64,000 bases of DNA, from the NCBI RefSeq assembly GCF_900110755.1, contig NZ_FOFF01000010.1:171990-235989 (forward strand). The letters are read 5' to 3'. Made by a program: the position numbers and the translations under genes. The stretch comes from Streptomyces sp. yr375. GTDB taxonomy: Bacteria; Actinomycetota; Actinomycetes; Streptomycetales; Streptomycetaceae. Below are positions 43,542 through 51,218 of the stretch, piece by piece. The notes below the pieces were generated by a model. That model ran no database searches. It was not told the DNA's origin and was given only the letters and a program-made list of their open reading frames with translations. Every line of letters starts with the position of its first letter. Positions within the stretch are counted from its first letter, which is position 1.

Positions 43542-44843
43542 CTAAACGAGCCCCGCTTCGCGGAACGACTCAAGGTTGGGACGAATCGTCGCCGTAAGCC
43601 CGGTCCCCGCCACCGCGTCCAGCGTCTTCAGACCATCCCCCGTGTTCAGGACGACAGTCGTCAACGTCGGATCCAGCAACCCGCTCTCGATCAACTTCTT
43701 GGCGACACCGACGGTCACGCCACCCGCGGTCTCCGCGAAGATGCCTTCCGTCCGGGCGAGCAGCCCGATCGCGTCGACGACCTGCTCGTCGGTCACGTCC
43801 TCCACCGCCCCGCCCGTGCGCCGCGCGATGTCGAGGACGTACGGCCCGTCCGCCGGGTTGCCGATGGCCAGGGACTTGGCGATGGTGTTCGGCTTCTGGG
43901 GGCGTACGACGTCGTGGCCCGCCTTGTACGCGGCGGACACCGGCGAGCACCCCTCCGCCTGCGCGCCGAAGATCTTGTACGGCCTGTCCTCAACGAGCCC
44001 GAGCTTGATCAGCTCCTGCAAGCCCTTGTCGATCTTCGTGAGCTGCGAGCCGGAGGCGATGGGCACGACGAGCTGGTCGGGGATCCGCCAGCCGAGCTGC
44101 TCGCAGATCTCGTACGCCAGCGTCTTGGAACCCTCGGCGTAGTACGGCCGCAGGTTGACGTTGACGAAGCCCCAGCCCTCGCCGACCGGGTCGCCGATGA
44201 GCTCGGAGCAGAAGCGGTTGACGTCGTCGTAGTTGCCCTCGATGCCGACGAGTTCGCCGCCGTAGATCGCGGCCATGACGATCTTGCCCTGCTCCAGGTC
44301 GTGCGGGATGAACACGCAGGAGCGGAAGCCGGCGCGGGCGGCGGCGGCACCGACCGCGCCCGCCAGGTTGCCGGTGGAGGAGCAGGAGAGGGTGGTGAAG
44401 TGGAAGGCGCGGGCGGCCTCGATGGCCTGGGCCACGACGCGGTCCTTGAAGGAGTGCGTCGGATTCCCGGAGTCGTCCTTGACGAAGAGCTTGCCGGCGT
44501 CGACGCCCAGCTCGCGGGCCAGGTTGTCGGCCTGGACGAGCTTGGTCCAGCCGGGGTTGATGTTCGGCTTGTCCGCCACGTCGGCCGGGACGGGCAGCAA
44601 AGGCGCGTAGCGCCAGATGTTCGCGGGGCCCGCCTCGATGCGCTTGCGGAGCTCTTCGGTGTCGTAGGCCGAGAAGTCGTAGGCGATCTCGAGGGGGCCG
44701 AAACACTCTTCGCAGGCGAAGACCGGGCCGAGGGGCACGCGGTGGCCGCACTCGCGGCAGCTCAGCGCGACGGCGGGGCCGAGGTCGACGGGCGTGGAGT
44801 CGGCGGTGGGGCCGGTGGTGTTTCCAACAGTCTGCGCAGCCAT
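43542..44843 (-). CDS. thrC: Threonine synthase ThrC
   Basis: A 433-aa PLP enzyme converting O-phosphohomoserine to threonine. An N-terminal four-cysteine segment (CRECGHRVPLGPVFACEECFGPLE) can bind zinc. The PLP lysine lies in NPTHSFKDRVV near residue 130, and CSSTGNLAGAVGAAAARAG follows. ATG start. A SAM-I riboswitch lies immediately upstream and its P1 helix adjoins the GGAGAAAGGG ribosome-site region, so translation is probably turned off by S-adenosylmethionine. This links threonine synthesis to methionine status. Confidence 0.94.
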   Translation of the reverse strand: MAAQTVGNTTGPTADSTPVDLGPAVALSCRECGHRVPLGPVFACEECFGPLEIAYDFSAYDTEELRKRIEAGPANIWRYAPLLPVPADVADKPNINPGWTKLVQADNLARELGVDAGKLFVKDDSGNPTHSFKDRVVAQAIEAARAFHFTTLSCSSTGNLAGAVGAAAARAGFRSCVFIPHDLEQGKIVMAAIYGGELVGIEGNYDDVNRFCSELIGDPVGEGWGFVNVNLRPYYAEGSKTLAYEICEQLGWRIPDQLVVPIASGSQLTKIDKGLQELIKLGLVEDRPYKIFGAQAEGCSPVSAAYKAGHDVVRPQKPNTIAKSLAIGNPADGPYVLDIARRTGGAVEDVTDEQVVDAIGLLARTEGIFAETAGGVTVGVAKKLIESGLLDPTLTTVVLNTGDGLKTLDAVAGTGLTATIRPNLESFREAGLV

Positions 44844-44863
44844 GTGAGGCGAGGCCCTTTCTC

Positions 44864-45007
44864 CTCATCTTCCTCACGACGCATCTCGCCGTGAGACGGA
44901 TTTGGCACCTTCCCGAGCCGGGAGCCTCGCCGCAGACGTGCGGACAAGACCGGCTGGAGGGTTGCCGGGGCTTCATCGGGCCGTATCCCTCTGCCCCTCT
45001 GGATGAG
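44864..45007 (-). promoter_or_regulatory. SAM-I (S-box) riboswitch upstream of thrC
   Basis: Read on the thrC strand, the 144-nt segment has P1 arms CTCATC and GATGAG, then the S-box core GCAGAGGGA, GGCCCGATGAAGCCCCGGCAACC (read as two adjoining blocks) and GGTGCCAAATCC, with a P4-like stem TCTCACGGCGAGA. The P1 3' strand runs directly into GGAGAAAGGG before the thrC start, so P1 formation with ligand bound could hide the ribosome site. Core elements match the SAM-I aptamer as known. Confidence 0.9.
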
Positions 45008-45116
45008 CGGTATGAAGTTGTGATCGGCGACCTCTGACATGCGATGGTCATCCGCGTTGTTCAAGACTGTAACCGAAGGCCAGGACAGTTGAGATAGTCG
45101 TCCGAACCGCGAGATG

Positions 45117-45152
45117 GATCACACGGTCACCTGCCGTGCACCTGCTGTGATC
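45117..45152. promoter_or_regulatory. Inverted repeat upstream of gpgS
   Basis: GATCACA and TGTGATC, perfect 7-bp arms 22 nt apart, end 23 bp before the gpgS start. It could be a regulator site or an mRNA hairpin near the ribosome site. Confidence 0.35.
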
Positions 45153-45174
45153 ACGACGTGAGGAGCCGCTGACC

Positions 45175-46119
45175 GTGCTGGAAGAAGTCGAACGCTGGCT
45201 GGCCGCCCGCTCCTGGTCCGTGACCGATCGCCCGCTGCACCGGATCATGGCCGCGAAACGCGCCACGAACCAGTCGGTGTCCGTGGTCCTGCCCGCGCTG
45301 AACGAGGAGGAGACGGTCGGTGACATCGTCGCCGTGATCCGTCACGACCTCATGCACCAGGTGCCGCTGGTCGACGAGATCGTCGTCGTCGACTCGGGGT
45401 CGACCGACCGCACGGCGGAGGTCGCGGCGGCGGCGGGCGCGCGGGTCGTGCACCGGGACGCGATCCTGCCCCGGATCCCCGCCGTGCCCGGCAAGGGCGA
45501 GGTGCTGTGGCGGTCGCTGCTGGTCACCACCGGGGACATCGTCTGTTTCATCGACGCCGACCTGCGGGAGTTCTCCTCCGACTTCGTCTCGGGGATCGTC
45601 GGCCCGCTGCTCACCGAGCCGGGCGTGGATCTGGTCAAGGGCATGTACGACCGTCCGCTGGGCGGTGCGGCCGGTCAGGGCGGGCGGGTCACCGAGCTGA
45701 TGGCCCGGCCGCTGCTCAACATGCACTGGCCGCAACTGGCCGGGTTCGTGCAGCCGCTCGGCGGCGAGTACGCGGCCCGCCGCAGCCTGCTGGAGCAGTT
45801 GCCCTTCCCCGTCGGGTACGGCGTGGAGCTGGGCATGCTGGTCGACGCCCTGCACCTGGTGGGGCTCGACGCCCTCGCCCAGGTGGACGTCGGCGTGCGC
45901 AAGCACCGGCACCAGGACGGCCAGGCGCTGGGCCGGATGGCGGCGACGATCTACCGCACCGCGCAGCTCCGGCTGGCCCGCGGGCACATGATCCGTCCGG
46001 CCCTCACCCAGTTCGAGCGCAGCGGCGACGGCTTCGCGCCGCGCACGTACTCCGTGGACACCGAGGAACGGCCGCCGATGGCGGAGATCACGGAGTACGC
46101 CACCCGCAGGGTCGCCTGA
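45175..46119 (+). CDS. gpgS: Glucosyl-3-phosphoglycerate synthase GpgS
   Basis: A 314-aa retaining glycosyltransferase (GT81 type). VSVVLPALNEEETVGDIV near residue 36 starts the nucleotide-sugar domain; the metal-binding DADLREFSS lies near 123; PFPVGYGVELGMLVDA follows. It transfers glucose to 3-phosphoglycerate, the first step to glucosylglycerate or methylglucose lipopolysaccharide. GTG start with GAGGAG upstream. The trehalose gene otsA is next on the same strand, so two compatible-solute pathways are side by side. No phosphatase (gpgP) is seen. Confidence 0.9.
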   Translation: MLEEVERWLAARSWSVTDRPLHRIMAAKRATNQSVSVVLPALNEEETVGDIVAVIRHDLMHQVPLVDEIVVVDSGSTDRTAEVAAAAGARVVHRDAILPRIPAVPGKGEVLWRSLLVTTGDIVCFIDADLREFSSDFVSGIVGPLLTEPGVDLVKGMYDRPLGGAAGQGGRVTELMARPLLNMHWPQLAGFVQPLGGEYAARRSLLEQLPFPVGYGVELGMLVDALHLVGLDALAQVDVGVRKHRHQDGQALGRMAATIYRTAQLRLARGHMIRPALTQFERSGDGFAPRTYSVDTEERPPMAEITEYATRRVA

Positions 46120-46148
46120 GAGCTGACACATGCCCGCCGTCTGTAAAA

Positions 46149-46177
46149 GTTGCGGGGCCTGTATACGGCCTCGCAAC
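46149..46177. terminator. Hairpin between gpgS and otsA
   Basis: GTTGCGGGGCC pairs with GGCCTCGCAAC over 11 positions (one G-T wobble) around TGTATAC. It follows the gpgS stop by 30 bp and separates it from the otsA promoter. Confidence 0.7.
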
Positions 46178-46187
46178 TGTGCGCTAC

Positions 46188-46221
46188 CAAACGTTTGAGC
46201 GTTTCCCGACAGGGCTAGGTT
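46188..46221 (+). promoter_or_regulatory. otsA promoter with CAAACGTTTG palindrome
   Basis: CAAACGTTTG (46188-46197) is a perfect 10-bp palindrome overlapping a TTGAGC -35-like box; TAGGTT (46216-46221) is a -10-like box. The ATG of otsA begins seven nt after the -10 box, predicting a leaderless transcript. The palindrome resembles LacI-type half-site symmetry around CG. Confidence 0.55.
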
Positions 46222-46227
46222 GGGCGT

Positions 46228-47697
46228 ATGGCTTCCACGCACGAAACGGCTGCCCGGGGTGCTGAGGTGCTGGTCGCGTCGAACCGCGGTCCGGTCTCCT
46301 ACGAGGTGCGCGAGGGCGGCGCGCTGCACGCGAGACGCGGGGGCGGCGGGCTGGTCTCCGGCCTGTCGGCCATCGGCCCCGACGTGGGCGCGCTCTGGGT
46401 GTGCGCGGCGCTCTCCGACGGCGACCGGGAGGCGGTCAGGCGCGGGGTCGGCGAGGACGGCGTCCGCATGCTGCCCATCCCGGCCGACGTGCACGCCGAC
46501 GCCTACAACGGCATCGCCAACTCCGTCCTCTGGTTCATCCACCACCTCCTCTACCAGACCCCGCTCGAGCCGGTCTTCGACGCGGAGTTCCGCCGCCAGT
46601 GGGCGTCGTACGAGGCCTACAACCGGGCGTTCGCCGAGGCGCTGGCCGAGGAGGCGGCGGCCGGGGCGGCCGTCCTCGTCCAGGACTACCACCTGTGCCT
46701 GGTCCCCGGGATGCTCCACGAGCTCCGCCCCGACCTGCGCATCGGCCACTTCTCGCACACCCCGTGGGCCCCGCCGGACTACTTCGCGCTGCTCCCCCAG
46801 GACATCCGCGAGCGGTTGCTGACCGGCATGCTCGGCGCGGACCGGCTGGGCTTCCTCACCCGGCGCTGGGCGGACGCGTTCACCGCCTGCCGCACACAGT
46901 TCGCCGGGGCCGGGGACGTGCGGAAGACGCAGGTGGGCGTGCACGGGCTCGGGGCCGACGCCGACTTCCTGCGGGAGCGCTCGCACCGGCCGGACGTCGA
47001 CGAGCGCATGGCGGATCTGCGAGCCCAGATCGGCGCGGGCGAGGACGGCGAGGCGCGCAGGACGATCGTCCGTGTCGACCGCACCGAGTTGTCCAAGAAC
47101 ATCGTGCGCGGCCTGCTGGCCTACCGGCAGCTCCTCGACGACCACGAGGAGTGGCGCGAGCGGGTCGTCCACGTGGCGTTCGCGTACCCCTCGCGCCAGG
47201 ATCTCGCCGTCTACCGCGACTACATGGCGGAGGTCCGCCGCCTGGCGGAGGAGATCAACTCTGCCTACGGCACGCCCGGTTGGACCCCGGTCCTGCTGAA
47301 CCTGGAGGACGACTTCGCCCGCTCCCTCGCCGCCTACCGGCTCGCCGACGTGGCCCTGGTCAACCCCATCCGGGACGGCATGAACCTGGTCGCCAAGGAG
47401 GTCCCGGTCGTCTCCGACGAGGGCTGCGCGCTGGTGCTGTCCCGGGAGGCGGGGGCGTACTGGGAGCTGGGCGAGGACGCCATCGTCGTCAACCCGTACG
47501 ACGTCATGGAGACCGCCCGGGCCCTGCACGAGGGTCTGACCATGAAGCCGGCGGAGCGCGCCGAGCGCACCGAGCGCCTCACGGCGGCGGCGACCGCGCT
47601 GCCCCCGGCCCAGTGGTTCCTGGAGCAGCTCACGGCCCTGCGGGAGATGCGGGAAAGTCCGGAGAGTCCGGAGAGTCCGGAGAGTCAGCCGAGCTGA
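46228..47697 (+). CDS. otsA: Trehalose-6-phosphate synthase OtsA
   Basis: A 489-aa GT20 enzyme making trehalose-6-phosphate from an NDP-glucose and glucose-6-phosphate. SNRGPVSYEV at residue 13 starts the donor domain; VQDYHLCLVPGML, and the C-terminal ALVNPIRDGMNLVAKE with the conserved DGMNL, are family hallmarks. The GHFSHTPWAPPDYFALLP stretch differs from E. coli OtsA (HIPFPS). The tail carries three in-frame copies of SPE encoded by a 9-bp repeat. It overlaps the convergent otsB gene by 13 bp. Confidence 0.93.
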   Translation: MASTHETAARGAEVLVASNRGPVSYEVREGGALHARRGGGGLVSGLSAIGPDVGALWVCAALSDGDREAVRRGVGEDGVRMLPIPADVHADAYNGIANSVLWFIHHLLYQTPLEPVFDAEFRRQWASYEAYNRAFAEALAEEAAAGAAVLVQDYHLCLVPGMLHELRPDLRIGHFSHTPWAPPDYFALLPQDIRERLLTGMLGADRLGFLTRRWADAFTACRTQFAGAGDVRKTQVGVHGLGADADFLRERSHRPDVDERMADLRAQIGAGEDGEARRTIVRVDRTELSKNIVRGLLAYRQLLDDHEEWRERVVHVAFAYPSRQDLAVYRDYMAEVRRLAEEINSAYGTPGWTPVLLNLEDDFARSLAAYRLADVALVNPIRDGMNLVAKEVPVVSDEGCALVLSREAGAYWELGEDAIVVNPYDVMETARALHEGLTMKPAERAERTERLTAAATALPPAQWFLEQLTALREMRESPESPESPESQPS

Positions 47698-48539
47698 GCG
47701 GCCAGCTCGCGCAGCAGGCGTACGACGCCGGCGGGCCCGTCGACGACGAGGTCCGCGCGTTCCGCCAGCGCGCCGACCTCCGTGCTGCCGCTGCACACCA
47801 GCAGGCCCGGGACGCCGTCGGAGCGGAGTTTCTCGACGGCGGCGAAGGCGGGGAGGTCGCCGAGGTCGTCGCCTGCGTAGAGAACCGACCGCGCGCCGGT
47901 CTCGCGGACGTGGTCCAGCAGCGCCACGCCCTTGTCCATGCCGGGCGGGCGCAGCTCCAGGACCAGGCGGCCGGGTTCGACGATCAGGCCGTGCCGGGTC
48001 GCGAGGTCGGTGAGGGGGGCGCGCAGCGCGTCGAAGGCGGCCTGGGGGTCGTCGGCGCGGCGGGTGTGGACGGCGACGGCCCGGCCGCCCTTCTCCTCGA
48101 CCCAGACGCCCGGCCGGTCCCCGGCCGCCGTCAGGATCCCCGGGAGTTCGGCCCGCGCGGCGGCCACTCCGGGGTGCGGGGCGGGGGCGTTCAGGGTGCC
48201 GGTGCGGGCGTCCCAGCGTTCGGCCCCGTAGTGGCCGAGGACGGCGAGGTGCGCCAGCCCGTCGACCCCGGCGAACCCGCCGTGCCGTACGGCGACCTCG
48301 GCCGGCCGCCCCGTGATGACGGCCACGGCGGCGACCTTCGGCGCGAGGGCCGCGAGCGCGGGGACGGCGTCGGGGTGCGCCCTGGCGTCCTGCGGGTTCT
48401 CGACGATCGGGGCGAGGGTGCCGTCGAAGTCGAGGGCGACGAGGGTGCGGGAGGGCCGCGCGAGGATCGCGGCAAGCGCCTCGCGACCGGCGGGGGTGGT
48501 GGGTTCGGGGTCCGTGGAGTGCGTCTCTTGGGTGCCCAT
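47685..48539 (-). CDS. otsB: Trehalose-6-phosphate phosphatase OtsB
   Basis: A 284-aa HAD phosphatase. LVALDFDGTLAPIVENP near residue 35 is motif I; VAVITGRP, EEKGGRAVAVHTR and YAGDDLGDLPAF are motifs II-IV and the cap region. It releases trehalose from the otsA product. It is encoded opposite otsA with a 13-bp overlap of the coding ends, so transcription of one may interfere with the other. TATGGT lies six nt before the ATG, again suggesting a leaderless mRNA. Confidence 0.93.
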   Translation of the reverse strand: MGTQETHSTDPEPTTPAGREALAAILARPSRTLVALDFDGTLAPIVENPQDARAHPDAVPALAALAPKVAAVAVITGRPAEVAVRHGGFAGVDGLAHLAVLGHYGAERWDARTGTLNAPAPHPGVAAARAELPGILTAAGDRPGVWVEEKGGRAVAVHTRRADDPQAAFDALRAPLTDLATRHGLIVEPGRLVLELRPPGMDKGVALLDHVRETGARSVLYAGDDLGDLPAFAAVEKLRSDGVPGLLVCSGSTEVGALAERADLVVDGPAGVVRLLRELAAQLG

Positions 48540-48591
48540 ACGGCGACCATAGCCAACGGGCGACGAGCTGCGGACGGGACTGGCTTACGAG

Positions 48592-48831
48592 CTAGCGCTC
48601 CCCGCGTCTCGACTCCCGGACCCTTCGGAGTCTGTTGACCGTGACCGGGTCGTGGGCCAGGGCGCGGGGGTCGTCGAGGAGGGCGTTGAGGAGTTGGTAG
48701 TAGCGGACCGGGGAGAGGTGCAGTTCCTCGCGGATCGCCCGTTCCTTCACGCCGGGGCCGGGGAAGCCGCGCCGTTCCAGGGCGAGGATCCCGCGTTCCC
48801 GTTCCGCCAGCTCTTCGTCTCGCCGTTCCAT
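48592..48831 (-). CDS. DUF3263 small protein
   Basis: A 79-aa basic helical protein (LAERERGILALERRGFPGPGVKERAIREELHLSPVRYYQLLNALLDDP). The pattern is that of DUF3263, widespread in actinobacteria and probably a helix-turn-helix DNA-binding protein. It ends 52 bp downstream of the otsB start and is on the same strand, so the two may be co-transcribed. Function unknown. Confidence 0.82.
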   Translation of the reverse strand: MERRDEELAERERGILALERRGFPGPGVKERAIREELHLSPVRYYQLLNALLDDPRALAHDPVTVNRLRRVRESRRGER

Positions 48832-48883
48832 GCCCGCACCGTAACGCCCACCACCGACACCGGACCGACTCGGCCGACTCCGC

Positions 48884-50158
48884 TCACTCGGTGGCGGAGT
48901 CCAGGGTCGTCGCCGTCGCCTGGAGCTCGCCGAGTACGTCGGCCGGGTTGCCCTTCGCGGTCACGGCGCGGCCGATCCGCTTCTTGATCTCGGCGCTGAC
49001 CTTCGCCCAGGTGGTCCGCCCGACGGGGTAGGTCTCGGAGAGCGGGAGTTCCGCCAGGAACGGCCGGAGGTCGGCGTCCTGCTCGGCCGTGCTCATGACC
49101 TCGGAGGCGGAGTTGGTGACCGGCAGCAGGTTGTACTCGCGAGAGAAGGCGAGCACGTTCTTCTCGTTGTAGACGAAGTCGAGGAAGTCGCCGATCTGCT
49201 CGGCGTGCCCGTTCTTCCGGAAGGCGGTCATCCAGTCGGCGACGCCCAGGGCGGTCTTGCTGGGGCCTGCGACCCCGGGCATCGGCACCATGCCGAACTG
49301 GACGCCCTTGCTCTCGGCCGTCTTCATCAGCGAGGGGTGCCCGTTGAGCATGCCCACCTCGCCTTTGGCGAACGCGGCGAACGCGGCGGCCCGGTTCAGC
49401 TCGCCCGGCGCGACCGGCCCGGTCAGCCCCTTGCCGACCAGTTTGTTCTTCAGCCAGTCGAACGTGGCGACGTTCTCGGCGGAGTCGAGGCTGTAGCTGC
49501 TGACGGTCTGGGTGTAGCCGCCCCCGCCGCTGAGCAGCCATTGCAGCGTCTCGGCCTGCGCCTCCTCGGAGCCCAGCGGCAGCGCGTACGGGTACTTCAC
49601 GCCCTCGGCCTTGAGAGCCTTCGCGGCCTGGGCGAGCTGGGCCCACGTGGTCGGCGGGGTGAGGCCGGCCTTGGCGAAGAGGGTCTTGTTGTAGAACAGC
49701 AGCCGCGTGGAGGAGGCGAACGGCATGCCGTACTGCACCCCGCGCACCTCGCCCGCGTTGGCGAGCTGGGAGACGAAGTCGGCCTCTACGGGGATGGAAA
49801 GCACGTCGCCGGCCTTGTAGAGCAGGTCGTCGGCGGCGTAGTCGGCGTACGCGCCGATCTGGGCCAGGTCGGGGGCGTCGCCCGCGTCGACCATCGCCTT
49901 GACCTTGGCGTCGACGTCGTTCCAGGAGTACACGGTGACGTCGACGGTGACGCCGGGGTGATCCTTCTCGTACGCCTTGACGAGCCGGTCCCAGTACTTC
50001 TTCGAGCTGTTGGCGGCGCTGTCGCCGTAGTCGGCGGCGACCAGTCTCAGGGTGACGTCGTCGGGGCCTCCGACAAGTCCGCAGCCGGCGAGGACCGCCG
50101 CCATGCCGAGGGCGGACGCCGCCGCGATCGTCCCTGACTTCCGCGCCCGCCGCTGCAC
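48884..50158 (-). CDS. ABC transporter sugar-binding lipoprotein
   Basis: A 424-aa extracellular solute-binding protein (family 1 type). Lipoprotein signal RRARKSGTIAAASALGMAAVLAGC, then FYNKTLFAKAGLTPPTTW and other typical motifs. GTG 50156-50158 is chosen because GGAG lies five nt upstream and the signal peptide then starts properly; ATG 50194 would add 12 residues ahead of it. It is divergent from nagK and shares two dre-like sites, so the ligand is probably GlcNAc or a chitin or muropeptide sugar. No permease genes are adjacent, so it must use permeases encoded elsewhere. Confidence 0.88.
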   Translation of the reverse strand: MQRRARKSGTIAAASALGMAAVLAGCGLVGGPDDVTLRLVAADYGDSAANSSKKYWDRLVKAYEKDHPGVTVDVTVYSWNDVDAKVKAMVDAGDAPDLAQIGAYADYAADDLLYKAGDVLSIPVEADFVSQLANAGEVRGVQYGMPFASSTRLLFYNKTLFAKAGLTPPTTWAQLAQAAKALKAEGVKYPYALPLGSEEAQAETLQWLLSGGGGYTQTVSSYSLDSAENVATFDWLKNKLVGKGLTGPVAPGELNRAAAFAAFAKGEVGMLNGHPSLMKTAESKGVQFGMVPMPGVAGPSKTALGVADWMTAFRKNGHAEQIGDFLDFVYNEKNVLAFSREYNLLPVTNSASEVMSTAEQDADLRPFLAELPLSETYPVGRTTWAKVSAEIKKRIGRAVTAKGNPADVLGELQATATTLDSATE

Positions 50159-50212
50159 CGGATCTCCACTTCTTCGACTAATTGTCCATACCATTGGATT
50201 CGTTATCCGGAG

Positions 50213-50228
50213 TAAGGTCTACACCACG
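50213..50228. promoter_or_regulatory. Candidate DasR site (dre) 1
   Basis: AAGGTCTACACCAC fits the dre palindrome (GTGGTCTAGACCAC) at 11 of 14 positions. It lies between the solute-binding gene and nagK. Confidence 0.6.
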
Positions 50229-50230
50229 TA

Positions 50231-50246
50231 AGTGGACTAGACCTCT
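50231..50246. promoter_or_regulatory. Candidate DasR site (dre) 2
   Basis: AGTGGACTAGACCTCT fits the dre palindrome AGTGGTCTAGACCACT at 14 of 16 positions. It starts 18 bp after site 1, nearly two helical turns, so two DasR dimers could bind the same face. DasR is known to control nag genes in S. coelicolor with GlcN-6-P as signal. Confidence 0.75.
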
Positions 50247-50273
50247 CATGGGTCGGCGGTCCACACTGTTCCG

Positions 50274-51218
50274 GTGAGACATGTCATCGCCCTGGATGTG
50301 GGCGGCACCGGGATGAAGGCCGCGCTGGTCGGCGCGGACGGCACGCTGCTGCACCGGGCCCGCCGGGCCACCGGGCGCGAGCGCGGCCCCGACGCGGTCG
50401 TCGCCGGCATCCTCGACTTCGCCGCCGACCTGCGCGAACACGGTGCCCGCCGGTTCGGCGAGCCGGCCGCCGCGGCGGGCGTCGCGGTGCCCGGCATCGT
50501 CGACGAGGCGAACGGCGTCGCCGTCTACGCGGCCAACCTCGGCTGGCGGGACGTCCCGCTGCGCGAGCTGCTCACCGTCGCGCTCGGCGTGCCGGTCGCC
50601 CTCGGCCACGACGTCCGCACCGGTGGCCTCGCCGAGGGCCGGATCGGCGCGGGGCGGGGCGCGGACCGGTTCCTGTTCGTGGCGCTGGGCACCGGCATCG
50701 CGGGCGCGATCGGCGTCGACGGCCGGGTGGAGGCGGGCGCGCACGGCTTCGCGGGCGAGATCGGCCACATCGTCGTACGGCCCGGCGGGACCCTGTGCCC
50801 GTGCGGGCAGCGCGGCTGTCTGGAGCGGTTCGCTTCGGCGGCGGCGGTGAGCGAGGCGTGGGCGGCGGCCTGCGGCGACCCGGAGGCGGACGCCGCCGAC
50901 TGCGCCAAGGCCGTCGCGTCCGGCGACCCGAACGCCGTTCGGGTCTGGCAGTCGGCGGTGGACGCCCTCGCCGACGGCCTGGTCACCGCCCTCACCCTGC
51001 TGGACCCCCGCACCCTCATCATCGGCGGCGGCCTCGCGGAGGCGGGGGAAACCCTGTTCACACCCCTACGGGACGCGGTCCGACGCCGGGTCACCTTCCA
51101 GAAACTCCCACAGATCGTCCCGGCGGCCCTGGGCGACAGCGCGGGCTGCCTGGGAGCGGGCCTACTGGCCTGGGATCTCCTCAACACAACCAACAACGAC
51201 ACGGAGGTAACCCCCTAA
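50274..51218 (+). CDS. nagK: ROK-family N-acetylglucosamine kinase NagK
   Basis: A 314-aa sugar kinase. ALDVGGTGMKAALV at the N-terminus binds ATP phosphate; GAGRGADRFLFVALGTGIAGA is the second ATP motif; EIGHIVVRPGG and the zinc cluster CPCGQRGCLERFAS are ROK signatures. GTG start. The stop overlaps the nagA start (TAATG), so they are coupled. The pair converts GlcNAc to GlcN-6-P through GlcNAc-6-P. Confidence 0.9.
   Translation: MRHVIALDVGGTGMKAALVGADGTLLHRARRATGRERGPDAVVAGILDFAADLREHGARRFGEPAAAAGVAVPGIVDEANGVAVYAANLGWRDVPLRELLTVALGVPVALGHDVRTGGLAEGRIGAGRGADRFLFVALGTGIAGAIGVDGRVEAGAHGFAGEIGHIVVRPGGTLCPCGQRGCLERFASAAAVSEAWAAACGDPEADAADCAKAVASGDPNAVRVWQSAVDALADGLVTALTLLDPRTLIIGGGLAEAGETLFTPLRDAVRRRVTFQKLPQIVPAALGDSAGCLGAGLLAWDLLNTTNNDTEVTP

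Noticed and set aside
45151..47796. 881-aa minus-strand frame across gpgS and otsA
   Set aside because: Shadow of two well-identified genes; composition is His/Arg/Gly-rich without domain motifs.
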